From assembly GCA_965230415.1 (NCBI GenBank), contig CBDDKZ010000005.1:5146001-5210000 (forward strand): a DNA stretch of 64,000 nt. The letters run 5' to 3'. Position 1 is the stretch's first letter. Every line of letters begins with the position of its first letter. Origin of the DNA: CBDDKZ01 sp965230415. GTDB taxonomy: Bacteria > Bacteroidota > Bacteroidia > Cytophagales > JAAEPT01. The notes beneath the pieces are model-generated. The model saw only the letters and a program-made list of their open reading frames with translations, did no database searches and was not told the DNA's origin. Positions 53,478-62,206 of this stretch are shown in pieces. The position numbers and the translations under genes are program-made.

Positions 53478-53611
53478 AAAATAATTTTATAGGAAACATT
53501 CTTTTGTTAAGATATTTACACCTCCCTATAAAAACCCAATTCGATTCCCTACCACCACTACGCCGCACTTAAACCAGTAGTTTACACCTTCAATTAACAT
53601 GTAACAATTGT

Positions 53612-55018
53612 TTAAAAATACTTAATAAAAATATCCATAAGCCATTTCACTCTCGATGTATAAGGCGGCATGATTAACTTCAAAGTTGTAAAACCTACCC
53701 GTTGCTTTAGGACAGCTCTCTTATGACTGAAAGCCTCGTAACCATATCTTCCATGGGCATATCCCATACCGCTATCTTTCAAACCACCAAACGGTAAACC
53801 TGAATGCACAAATTGCAATGTGGTCTCATTTATCCCCATCGTCCCTGACCTGGTAGACAGGCGCAGGTAATTCACTTCAGACTTTTGTCTTGCAAATACA
53901 TATATACATAACGGAATTGCTTTTTTGTTCAGAGCGGCGACAAGGTCACGCTCTTCTTTATAAGGTATAAGCGCTAATACCGGCCCAAATACCTCATTAT
54001 CCGTTACCATAGACCTTAGTTTTAAATCCCGAATCAAGGTCGGTGCCAGGTACAAATCATTCGCATCACTGTTACCTCCGCAAACTATTTTACCACCTTC
54101 ACTTTTAAGCTCTTCTATTAAGGCTTCCAGCCGCTGTAAATGATTTTTATTTATTATGCGCCCAAAGTCTTTATTGGACTGCCAAGTGGGTTCTTCGCCA
54201 TAATAGCGTTTTAACTGAAGTGTTGCACTCTTTACAAACTCTTCATACACCGACTCATGTACGTACACATGATTTGGTGCCAGGCAACGTTGTCCGGCAT
54301 TTTCCAATCTGCCCCACCATATTTTTTCAACGGCATCGTGTAAATCTGCACTTGCGGTTACAATACAAGGGTTAGCTCCTCCCAATTCTAAAGTCACTTT
54401 GGTCAAATTAGCAGATGCCGCTTTCATAACCTCCTTGCCTACAATTGTGCTTCCGGTAAAAAACACATGATCAAAAGGCTGCTCCAAAAGAGATTTGGAA
54501 ACATCGACACCTCCTGCGACAACTTCAACTCCATCTCCACAAAAAAGTTCGTTAACAAACTTTTCCAATAGCCTGGCACATGAGGGTGCATGTTCTGACG
54601 GCTTTAACACAACTGTATTACCGGCCGCAATAGCCGAAATCAAAGGGCCCAGGGACAATAATATGGGGTAATTCCAAGGTGCAATAATAAGCGATACCCC
54701 CAAAGGCTCGGTATAAATCCGGGACCTGCTGCCCAGCAGCGCTATTGGAGTACGTACACTTTTAGGTTTGGCCCATTTCCTTAAGTTCCCACAAACATGT
54801 TTTATTTCAGAAATAAGTGGTTTGACATCTGTAATATCAACTTCTACCTCCGGTTTTTTCAAGTCGTCAAACAACGCACGGTACAATTCCTCCTTATTAG
54901 ATGTGATCCAGCCACTTACTTGTTTCAAAACTGCAATACGTTCTGCTACCGAAGTATGCATCATCTTATCAAAGAAATACTGCTTTTGCCGATTATATAC
55001 CTGACTTACATCTTTCAT
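53612..55018 (-). CDS. Class-3-like (fatty) aldehyde dehydrogenase
   Basis: A 468-residue NAD(P)+-dependent aldehyde dehydrogenase. In the 470-residue numbering of the longer TTG-started form, the Asn is N118 in APWNYPILLSLG, the general base E213 in TLELGGANPC and the nucleophile C247 in ENAGQRCLAPNH. It is short, without the extended N-terminus of classes 1/2. The C-terminal tail (RVKWLMDIFIKYF) is amphipathic, as in class 3 and fatty aldehyde dehydrogenases. I use ATG 55018; TTG 55024 adds two residues. It is divergent from the dipeptidase/S1P-lyase-like pair, so oxidation of a long-chain aldehyde from sphingoid-base cleavage is a reasonable inference. Confidence 0.88.
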   Translation of the reverse strand: MKDVSQVYNRQKQYFFDKMMHTSVAERIAVLKQVSGWITSNKEELYRALFDDLKKPEVEVDITDVKPLISEIKHVCGNLRKWAKPKSVRTPIALLGSRSRIYTEPLGVSLIIAPWNYPILLSLGPLISAIAAGNTVVLKPSEHAPSCARLLEKFVNELFCGDGVEVVAGGVDVSKSLLEQPFDHVFFTGSTIVGKEVMKAASANLTKVTLELGGANPCIVTASADLHDAVEKIWWGRLENAGQRCLAPNHVYVHESVYEEFVKSATLQLKRYYGEEPTWQSNKDFGRIINKNHLQRLEALIEELKSEGGKIVCGGNSDANDLYLAPTLIRDLKLRSMVTDNEVFGPVLALIPYKEERDLVAALNKKAIPLCIYVFARQKSEVNYLRLSTRSGTMGINETTLQFVHSGLPFGGLKDSGMGYAHGRYGYEAFSHKRAVLKQRVGFTTLKLIMPPYTSRVKWLMDIFIKYF

Positions 55019-55106
55019 TGTCAAAATTCATAAACATTAAAGGGCATATTTGAGTATACTATATAGTAGCTATTTTAGTTATGTTTTTATTCATTGTCAA
55101 TCGTTT

Positions 55107-56561
55107 ATGTCAAAGATTAATACTGATTTCTTTGTTGATTTTCACTGTCACCCATCTCTAAGAGGTTTGAACACCGGCTACGACAAAAGTAAAGAGGGGC
55201 TGTGGCTCAAAACTCAAAATCCCCATTTTGATTCTGCTATAAGCAGATGGGTTCGAATGAAGACTCCCGACCTTTCAAAAGAATCTCAATCTAACTTATA
55301 TGCCTATGCCAAAAATAAGACAAGAGTAATAGTCGATGCAATGTATCCGGTAGAAAAAGGGTGGTACAATTTCAGAAAGTTCCCTTCATATATTGTTGGA
55401 AAAAAATCGATCGAAGAGATTCTAAGAGTAGCCACAGGTATCAGCGAAAAGAGACTCCGTGCATTAATCGGAAAGACCGACTACTTTGAGGAACTCCAGG
55501 AGATTTATGATTATCTTATTGATAATCAAGGCTCTTGCATTGATGGCGAATATGCGTACAAAATTGTGCGTAATTACCAGGAACTGAAATCTACTTTAGA
55601 GAAAGATGATCATACACTGGCTGTAATAATAAGTATTGAGGGCGGCCATGCCTTGGGTGCAGGTAGCCCTAACGATCTCAACCAGCCTTTCGATATTCAC
55701 AAAAAAAAGTTGATTCAAAATATTGGCACCATTAAAGATTGGCAATTTCCGCCTTTCTTCATCAATCTTTCACATCATTACTGGAATCAATTAAGCGGTC
55801 ACGCGAGAAGCCTTAAAACGCCTATTAATCTGGTTTTCAACCAGAATAAAGGTATTGATTTAGGAATTACCAAGTTAGGATGGGTGGTGATAGAAGAGTT
55901 ATTGAGCAACGGTAATGGTAAACGTGTACTAATAGACACCAAACACATGAGTGTGATGGCGCGCAAAGAATATTACCGCTTTATTGCACGCAATAACAGA
56001 ATTAATTCCAATAACAAAATACCAATTATTTGTGGTCACGCGGGTGTTAATGGTTATAAGACCATCAACAATTCTGTAAGAGACGCCGATAATGGCACAA
56101 AACTCAAACGAGGTTACTTCAATAACTGGTCTATCAATTTGTCGCGAGAAGAAATTAACATCATACACCAATCTGGTGGAATAATTGGAATTATGCTCGA
56201 CAAAGGGTTACTGGGAAGTCCGGCCACTAATTTAAAAATTGAAAGCAGTGTAGATTCATCAAGTATTAGTAGGCAGTATTGTAAATTAATCTGTGATAAT
56301 CTATTTGAAATAATAAAATCTATTAATCACCATAGTGCCTGGGATGTTCCGGTTTTAGCTTCGGACTTTGACGGACTCATTAATCATATACCGGGATATA
56401 ACAATGCCGGTAAGTTACCTGATCTGGAGTCTGACCTAATAACATTTCTAAAATCTTCCAAGTACCAGGAGCAATACTGGTACGGTATGTCTCCTGAAAC
56501 GCTGGTGAATCGATTCATGAAGGAAAACGCCCTCAATTTCCTGGAAAAAAACTTTATTTAA
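55107..56561 (+). CDS. M19 membrane-dipeptidase-like hydrolase
   Basis: A 484-residue metal-dependent hydrolase resembling renal dipeptidase (peptidase M19). Metal-site motifs are DFHCHP near the N-terminus, IEGGHALGAG, LIDTKHMSV and the final VLASDFDGL. CGHAGVNG and INLSHHYWNQLSGHA add further His. It is longer than usual (most M19 are 320-400 residues) because of insertions in the first half. I chose ATG 55107 over TTG 55050, which adds 19 residues without a signal peptide. Its stop is 20 bp before the S1P-lyase-like gene, so they are co-transcribed. The substrate is unknown. Confidence 0.8.
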   Translation: MSKINTDFFVDFHCHPSLRGLNTGYDKSKEGLWLKTQNPHFDSAISRWVRMKTPDLSKESQSNLYAYAKNKTRVIVDAMYPVEKGWYNFRKFPSYIVGKKSIEEILRVATGISEKRLRALIGKTDYFEELQEIYDYLIDNQGSCIDGEYAYKIVRNYQELKSTLEKDDHTLAVIISIEGGHALGAGSPNDLNQPFDIHKKKLIQNIGTIKDWQFPPFFINLSHHYWNQLSGHARSLKTPINLVFNQNKGIDLGITKLGWVVIEELLSNGNGKRVLIDTKHMSVMARKEYYRFIARNNRINSNNKIPIICGHAGVNGYKTINNSVRDADNGTKLKRGYFNNWSINLSREEINIIHQSGGIIGIMLDKGLLGSPATNLKIESSVDSSSISRQYCKLICDNLFEIIKSINHHSAWDVPVLASDFDGLINHIPGYNNAGKLPDLESDLITFLKSSKYQEQYWYGMSPETLVNRFMKENALNFLEKNFI

Positions 56562-56581
56562 TAGCTATACCTCAAAAAGTT

Positions 56582-58033
56582 ATGAGTTCAAACTCTAAAG
56601 TCAAAATTCCACAAAAAGGTAAATCACGCGAAGACGTTCTTAATGATTTAAGGACGGCTCAGATAAATGATCTAAAATGGCAGGAAGGCAAGTCCTTTTG
56701 TCTTATATATGATCCGGGCCTTAAGTATAAGCAGCTGATTCAAGAAGCTTATAATCTCTACTTCAATGAGAACGCTTTAAACCCAACATCATTTCCCAGC
56801 CTTCGAAGACTTGAAGCGGAAGTAGTACAAATGGTCGCCGATTTAATGAATGGAGACGAGAAGGCCACCGGATCTATGACCAGCGGAGGAACTGAAAGCA
56901 TACTAATGGCTGTAAAAACTGCCAGAGACTATGCCAGAGAATACCATCCCAATATCAGGGAGCCTGAAATAATCATACCGGTAACTGCTCATCCGGCTTT
57001 TGAAAAGGCCTTTCACTATTTTGGCATAAAACCTATTCATGCTCCTGTTGACATCAATTATCGTGCAGACATCGGTGCAATAGATGCCCTCATTTCTGAT
57101 AATACAATTATGATAGTAGCCTCTGCCCCATCGTACCCACATGGAGTGGTGGATCCTATTGAAGAAATAGGCGCTCTGCTGAGGGACAAAGACATTCTCT
57201 TCCACGTCGATGCATGTATAGGAGGCTTTCTATTACCATTTGCAAAACAGCTGGGGTACAACATCCCTACTTTCGATTTCACGGTACCTCAGGTTTCTTC
57301 TATTTCAATTGACATACACAAATATGGTTATGCAGCCAAAGGCGCCTCGGTAATTCTGTACAGAAATCGAAGTCTGAGAAAATTTCAATTTTCCGTCTAC
57401 ACACAATGGCCGGGAGGTGTTTATGGATCACCTGCCATTCTTGGTTCCAAACCAGGAGGGGCAATTGCAGCCGCCTGGGCCGCATTAAGCGGAATTGGTA
57501 TTGAAGGTTATTGTGAACTCAGCGAAAAAGCTTTGGAGGCCACCCGCAAAATTGTTGATGCGATTAAAGGCATCAAGGATTTAGAACTTATGACTGTACC
57601 CGACATGACCATCATTGCTTTTACAGCATCAGACATCAATATTTACGAAGTAGCTGACGAATTAAATATAAAGGGATGGAATTTTGAGCGCCTACAAAAA
57701 CCCGCAGGCATTCATTTGACAGTAAGTCAGGTTCATTTGGAACATTGTGACCTATTCATTAAAGACCTAAAATATGCAGTGAAACGTGTACAGCGGTTTT
57801 CCTTGAGTCAGGTGGGCAATAAAATTCAGGTTGCAACGATCAAACGTCTGGCAAAAATTCTACCCGAGGGAATGATCGCGAAAATACAGAGTCAGTTTTC
57901 CGGAACGGCAAATGCCACTTCCAGCCGTACCGCAGCCATGTATGGTATGATGGAAGTAATATCCGGGGAAGACCTGGACGAAATAGTTCTTGATCTTTTA
58001 GATAAGCTAAATAGTCTTGATGACCAGCAATAG
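56582..58033 (+). CDS. Sphingosine-1-phosphate-lyase-like PLP enzyme
   Basis: A 483-residue PLP-dependent lyase of the group II decarboxylase superfamily. It cleaves phosphorylated sphingoid bases into a long-chain aldehyde and phosphoethanolamine. SPL-type motifs are clear: GSMTSGGTESILMAVKTARD, the PLP lysine K247 in SIDIHKYGYAAKGASVILYR, and WPGGVYGSPAILGSKPGGAI. No membrane helix is present at the N-terminus, unlike the eukaryotic enzyme, as in soluble bacterial SPLs. Bacteroidota make sphingolipids, so the activity is plausible. A glutamate or tyrosine decarboxylase is the main alternative but fits the motifs less well. Confidence 0.85.
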   Translation: MSSNSKVKIPQKGKSREDVLNDLRTAQINDLKWQEGKSFCLIYDPGLKYKQLIQEAYNLYFNENALNPTSFPSLRRLEAEVVQMVADLMNGDEKATGSMTSGGTESILMAVKTARDYAREYHPNIREPEIIIPVTAHPAFEKAFHYFGIKPIHAPVDINYRADIGAIDALISDNTIMIVASAPSYPHGVVDPIEEIGALLRDKDILFHVDACIGGFLLPFAKQLGYNIPTFDFTVPQVSSISIDIHKYGYAAKGASVILYRNRSLRKFQFSVYTQWPGGVYGSPAILGSKPGGAIAAAWAALSGIGIEGYCELSEKALEATRKIVDAIKGIKDLELMTVPDMTIIAFTASDINIYEVADELNIKGWNFERLQKPAGIHLTVSQVHLEHCDLFIKDLKYAVKRVQRFSLSQVGNKIQVATIKRLAKILPEGMIAKIQSQFSGTANATSSRTAAMYGMMEVISGEDLDEIVLDLLDKLNSLDDQQ

Positions 58034-58049
58034 ATAGTAACAACTCAGC

Positions 58050-58313
58050 TCAGCTTATCTGAATTGAGGGAAATTCGATATTAAATGTAGCAGCTAGTTG
58101 TTCAAATGAGTGGAAACTACGTTTACGCATTGGTTGACCCATTTCATTTTTCCCCATGTAATTGGCGTATACATAATGAGTTGTTAAATGAAATTGTTGA
58201 TTTGAATGATAAATTGTTATTGAACAGGATGTGTTTGGGTCTTTCTGGAAATCAAAAGTAAACATTCCTTTCTGTTTCATTTCGCTTAGTATATATTTAG
58301 AACTTAAGGTCAT
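58050..58313 (-). CDS. Hypothetical small protein (87 aa)
   Basis: An 87-residue ATG-started protein with alternating hydrophobic and polar residues (MFTFDFQKDPNTSCSITIYH; QFHLTTHYVYANYMG) suggesting a small beta fold. No signal peptide or family motif is recognised. It converges on the S1P-lyase-like gene with 16 bp between stops. Confidence 0.6.
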   Translation of the reverse strand: MTLSSKYILSEMKQKGMFTFDFQKDPNTSCSITIYHSNQQFHLTTHYVYANYMGKNEMGQPMRKRSFHSFEQLAATFNIEFPSIQIS

Positions 58314-58369
58314 AATTATTTTTTACCATTAAAAAAAGACAATTTCATTCCATCTCGGACTACTTTGAC

Positions 58370-58377
58370 TAAATTTG
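58370..58377 (+). promoter_or_regulatory. Candidate -7 promoter box of RluA-type gene
   Basis: TAAATTTG matches TAnnTTTG and lies 13 bp before the TTG start. This would imply a very short leader of about 6-8 nt. Confidence 0.42.
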
Positions 58378-58390
58378 CAAAAAAAATAAG

Positions 58391-60076
58391 TTGAATACAC
58401 GTCAGCATCCTGTTTCTTTTTATTTAAATCAATTCTCCGGGGCGGTAAATCATATTACGCTGCCAGAAAAATTCACCTTTCCGTTTAATTATAAACCCGA
58501 CCAACTTTCCAAAATGGCTTGTGAAGAGTTACATCAAAAGATGGAAAATTACCAATGGCCACATAATTTTGGGCTCGATGAAAATCAAGAAGGAGCTATG
58601 GGGAAAATGTTTGGCATCCTCGTAGTACTAGACTCCTCCGGTCAATGCTTCTATCTGGCTGCTTTTTCAGGAAAAATTGGAGATAGTTGCCATTTTGAAA
58701 ATTTTGTCCCTCCGGTTTACGACCGTTTGGCACATGATGAATTCTTTACAAAAGAAGAGGAAAAGATCACTGCTATTAATCAAAAGATTGAGTCTCTTTC
58801 CAGTTCGGAACAATTAAAATCCCTTCTTAAGCAGTTACAAGACCTTACTTCTAAATCAGAAACAGAATTACAATTTTTAAAAACCAAAATAAAAGAAGGC
58901 AAAAAGCAGCGCGCACAAAAGCGTGAAGAGATGCGGGTAAGTCTTGACAATACCTCTTATGAGGAATTACTTCAACAATTGATTAAAGAAAGTCAGGATA
59001 GTCAGTTCCATTACAAACGAAAAGCCCGAGCGTACAAAGCTCAAATCGAAGCCCTAAAAACACAAATAAGAGCTTTTGAAGAAGAAATCACAACTTTAAA
59101 ACAGAAACGCAAGCAATGTTCGGCCGATCTTCAAAAGCGCTTATTCCAGCAATATAAAGTATCCAATGCAATGGGGAAATACGTTCCCATCACCGATCTT
59201 TTTAAGGAATTACCTCCGGCGGGAACGGGTGATTGTGCTGCCCCTAAACTTTTGCAATACGCTTACAATAACCAATTGACACCTATCGCTCTTGCCGAGT
59301 TTTGGTGGGGCATCTCTCCTCCCCGGGAAGTCAGGCACCACAAAGCATTTTACCCTGCTTGCAAAAGTAAGTGTGAACCCTTACTTTCTTTCATGCTACA
59401 AGGTCTTCGTGTTTCCCCCAACCCCATTCTAGAAAAACAACTGACTCAACAAACTCCTGAGATAGTTTTCGAAGATCACGACATCATTGTAGTGAATAAA
59501 CCGGCCGGAATACTTTCAGTTCCCGGAAAAGAACTGAATCATTCCGTTGAAAGCTGGCTACACGCTCGAATTAAGAATTATGAAGGCCCTATTCTCATCC
59601 ACCGTTTGGACATGTCTACATCGGGGCTGCTGATCGGCGCTAAAAATAAACAAAGCCATTACCTCTTACAACAACAGTTGATGAATCATGAAATTCATAA
59701 ACGCTATTGCGCAGTTCTTGATGGTACTTTAACCTTCGATGAAGGTCTGATTGATTTACCGTTGCGGGTAGACTACCATAACCGTCCCAATCAGGTAGTG
59801 TGTTTTGAATTAGGTAAAGATGCTCAAACCAAATGGCAGGTTATTAAACGCAAAGAGGGCAAAACCTGGGTACGCATGTACCCAATTACAGGAAGGACGC
59901 ATCAGTTGAGGGTTCATGCCGCTCATCATAAAGGTTTGGGTACACCTATTGTTGGTGATGACCTCTATGGAAGCCCGGCAGACCGGCTTTATCTTCATGC
60001 TGAATACATTTCATTCAGGCATCCGGTGTCTAACAGCAGCATTAATTTCGAAGTAAAACCGAATTTCCATATCTGA
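58391..60076 (+). CDS. Long RluA-family pseudouridine synthase with N-terminal domain
   Basis: A 561-residue protein. The C-terminal ~220 residues form an RluA-type catalytic domain: FEDHDIIVVNKPAGILSVPG, catalytic D407 in IHRLDMSTSGLLIGAKNKQS, and ITGRTHQLRVHAAHHKGLG. The N-terminal ~120 residues resemble the extension of the long RluA family (FGLDENQEGAMGKMFGILVV; FENFVPPVYDRLA). A coiled coil (residues ~125-255) and a short region with GTGDCAAPKLLQYAY follow. Target RNA is unknown. The start is TTG 58391 and fits the family N-terminus. Confidence 0.88.
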   Translation: MNTRQHPVSFYLNQFSGAVNHITLPEKFTFPFNYKPDQLSKMACEELHQKMENYQWPHNFGLDENQEGAMGKMFGILVVLDSSGQCFYLAAFSGKIGDSCHFENFVPPVYDRLAHDEFFTKEEEKITAINQKIESLSSSEQLKSLLKQLQDLTSKSETELQFLKTKIKEGKKQRAQKREEMRVSLDNTSYEELLQQLIKESQDSQFHYKRKARAYKAQIEALKTQIRAFEEEITTLKQKRKQCSADLQKRLFQQYKVSNAMGKYVPITDLFKELPPAGTGDCAAPKLLQYAYNNQLTPIALAEFWWGISPPREVRHHKAFYPACKSKCEPLLSFMLQGLRVSPNPILEKQLTQQTPEIVFEDHDIIVVNKPAGILSVPGKELNHSVESWLHARIKNYEGPILIHRLDMSTSGLLIGAKNKQSHYLLQQQLMNHEIHKRYCAVLDGTLTFDEGLIDLPLRVDYHNRPNQVVCFELGKDAQTKWQVIKRKEGKTWVRMYPITGRTHQLRVHAAHHKGLGTPIVGDDLYGSPADRLYLHAEYISFRHPVSNSSINFEVKPNFHI

Positions 60077-60084
60077 TAAGTAAC

Positions 60085-62202
60085 TTAATCATTTGACGTT
60101 GTATATAAACGATAGGCCTCTTCAATGACATCTTTTTGGCTTGCGAAGGCAGCGCGTTTCAAACGAGTTCTTTCGATAGGAATATTCATTAGTGAGTCGT
60201 GAAAAGCGTAAAATTTTTTGACTTCATCTCCATAAAATTCCCAATCCATACTCTTTTGACCATTATTTTCATACATGTAGTCTATGTTTAATTGTATAAG
60301 TTCCTCTATAGGCTTATGCCTTTCTTCTGCTTGCTTTTTAATAACCCCAAACCATTCGGGATCTCTAAATATCCCTATACGTATTTGCTCCTTAAAATGA
60401 TAAATCTCTTCCTTTAACCATTTCGTTTTAACAACTATCTCTGCTCTTTTTTGTACTTCATTAATGTTAATTGAAACACCTTCTGTTTTCGCTCTATCCT
60501 GCTCTTGTTGAATATAATTTTGAACCACACTTTGAATATTACTTCTTCTTAAATGCCTCATTTCTTCGTTATATTCTGCTTCTGACCTATTTTCCGGTAA
60601 GCCAAACGTTGACCTGGCAAATAATCGGTAAGATTCATCAATGAAATCTCTTTTGTTTGTTGCGGCAGCACGCTTCAACCGTGCCTTCTCCTGCGGAACA
60701 CCTAGCAACGAATCGTGATAAGCATAAAACTTTCCAACTTCATCTCCATAAAACTCCCAATCCATATTCTTTTCACCATTATTTTTATACATGTAATCGA
60801 CATTCACTTGTATAAGTTCTCTTAATGGTTCGTGCTGTTTATTTGCCTGTTCTTTCACCTTGGCAAACCACTCCGAATCTTTAATTATCCCTGAACGAAT
60901 TGACTCCTCAAAGAGGTGCTTATCTTTCACTAACCATTTAGTCTTAATAACTACTTCGGCTCTTTTTTGCAATTCTTCATTGTCTACCAAACTATATTCT
61001 TTCTTCGCCCTTAGTTGTTCCTGTTGAATATATTCCCTGACCTGACTCTGGATGCTATCTCTTTTTAGTTGCTTCATTTCCTTACCAAAATCAATGACCC
61101 CTGCCATATTTTCCAACAAGCCAAAGGGGTACATAAACAAATTGGTCTCTGTTGCCATCACAATCAAATAATCGCTATTTTTTAATATTTCAACACGATC
61201 CTTTTCAGCAAAATCTTTCTTTTTGCATTCATAATCGTACCTTATATTATTATAATACCAATATTCACTTAAGGTGTCAAAATTATTTTTGGGCATATCC
61301 CATTGAAAGAAACTCATAAAAAAGCTATCTCCTAACATCACCACTTTTGGTTTTTTACCCTTTAAAGTTCCTACCTGAACCGGGTAAATTGTATTCGCTT
61401 CTTCCGGTTCATCGAGCAAATTCAGTACATGGAAAATATCTATCTCATCGTTGGCCGTGTTATTTGTAAGTTGAAAGCCAGACCAAAGTGGTCGGTGTAA
61501 GTTTTCCCCACCCATATGTTCCATCTTATCGAATATTGTGTCGCTGGCCAATTTGCATCCGTAGACTGTCCAATGCAATCCATTTTTGGTTATCAAATCA
61601 TGTACTTTAGTGGTTTTCCAATCCTGAAATAGTTGATTAAAGTCTATAAAAGGAATGTTATAATCACTGATTTTTTCCTTTAAGCAATCATAATTAGTTG
61701 GTATTCTACGGTTTAAATCACGATATGGAGGCAAATACTCTTTAAATAAACGTGCCTTATTAGGGGCAAAAACCAAGAGCATTTTTGTATTATGCTTTGC
61801 AAGATAGTGCTCTATGATTTTTAACTTCATCACCTTATCTTCCAACTGTCTCTCTCCCAGGTAATCGAACCCTAAAAGAGCATCTATATACTCAGGTGCA
61901 AAGAGCATACCTTCCTTGCCTATTACCACCGTACTCGAAGACTCATTAAATACATTATATTGAAATTGATTTTTGAACCTCACCAACCACGGTTTGAAGC
62001 CAATTTCGTTTTCCAGGTATGCCGCTTTCTTTTTCTGATAGGAACCTTCAAGCCACCCATTTACCGCAATGGTTGTATCTTCCTTTGCTACAAATGCTCC
62101 ATTTAAAATTCCATTGTCTGTAAACTCAAAACAAAACTGTAAAAATGGCAGTGTCAAAATCAATAACAGCACCACAAATAATAGAAGCTTAAGTTTATTC
62201 AT
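60085..62202 (-). CDS. AlgJ/AlgX-like SGNH O-acetylation protein with duplicated C-terminal module
   Basis: A 705-residue exported protein partnered with the MBOAT gene. ATG 62202 gives a signal anchor (MNKLKLLLFVVLLLILTLPF). Residues ~30-330 form an SGNH/DHHW-type domain: IGKEGMLFAPEYI, LLVFAPNKARLFKEYLPP, NGLHWTVYGCKLASDTIF and KPKVVMLGDSFFMSFFQWDM. In AlgJ/AlgX-like proteins this domain accepts acetyl groups from an MBOAT and moves them to a polysaccharide. The C-terminal half is two tandem ~156-residue helical repeats (see repeat entry) not usual for the family. The MBOAT gene stop is 4 bp upstream. A DltD or PatB-like function is also possible. Confidence 0.85.
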   Translation of the reverse strand: MNKLKLLLFVVLLLILTLPFLQFCFEFTDNGILNGAFVAKEDTTIAVNGWLEGSYQKKKAAYLENEIGFKPWLVRFKNQFQYNVFNESSSTVVIGKEGMLFAPEYIDALLGFDYLGERQLEDKVMKLKIIEHYLAKHNTKMLLVFAPNKARLFKEYLPPYRDLNRRIPTNYDCLKEKISDYNIPFIDFNQLFQDWKTTKVHDLITKNGLHWTVYGCKLASDTIFDKMEHMGGENLHRPLWSGFQLTNNTANDEIDIFHVLNLLDEPEEANTIYPVQVGTLKGKKPKVVMLGDSFFMSFFQWDMPKNNFDTLSEYWYYNNIRYDYECKKKDFAEKDRVEILKNSDYLIVMATETNLFMYPFGLLENMAGVIDFGKEMKQLKRDSIQSQVREYIQQEQLRAKKEYSLVDNEELQKRAEVVIKTKWLVKDKHLFEESIRSGIIKDSEWFAKVKEQANKQHEPLRELIQVNVDYMYKNNGEKNMDWEFYGDEVGKFYAYHDSLLGVPQEKARLKRAAATNKRDFIDESYRLFARSTFGLPENRSEAEYNEEMRHLRRSNIQSVVQNYIQQEQDRAKTEGVSININEVQKRAEIVVKTKWLKEEIYHFKEQIRIGIFRDPEWFGVIKKQAEERHKPIEELIQLNIDYMYENNGQKSMDWEFYGDEVKKFYAFHDSLMNIPIERTRLKRAAFASQKDVIEEAYRLYTTSND
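60094..61077 (-). repeat. Two tandem 156-residue repeats within AlgJ-like gene
   Basis: The segments 61077-60610 and 60561-60094 encode gap-free copies, about 90 of 156 residues identical by hand count. Shared blocks include EQ..RAK, AEVV/AEIVVKTKWL, DYMY.NNG, KxMDWEFYGDEV and FYAxHDSL. They are separated by a 16-residue linker (TFGLPENRSEAEYNEE). Confidence 0.9.
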
Positions 62203-62206
62203 CTGA

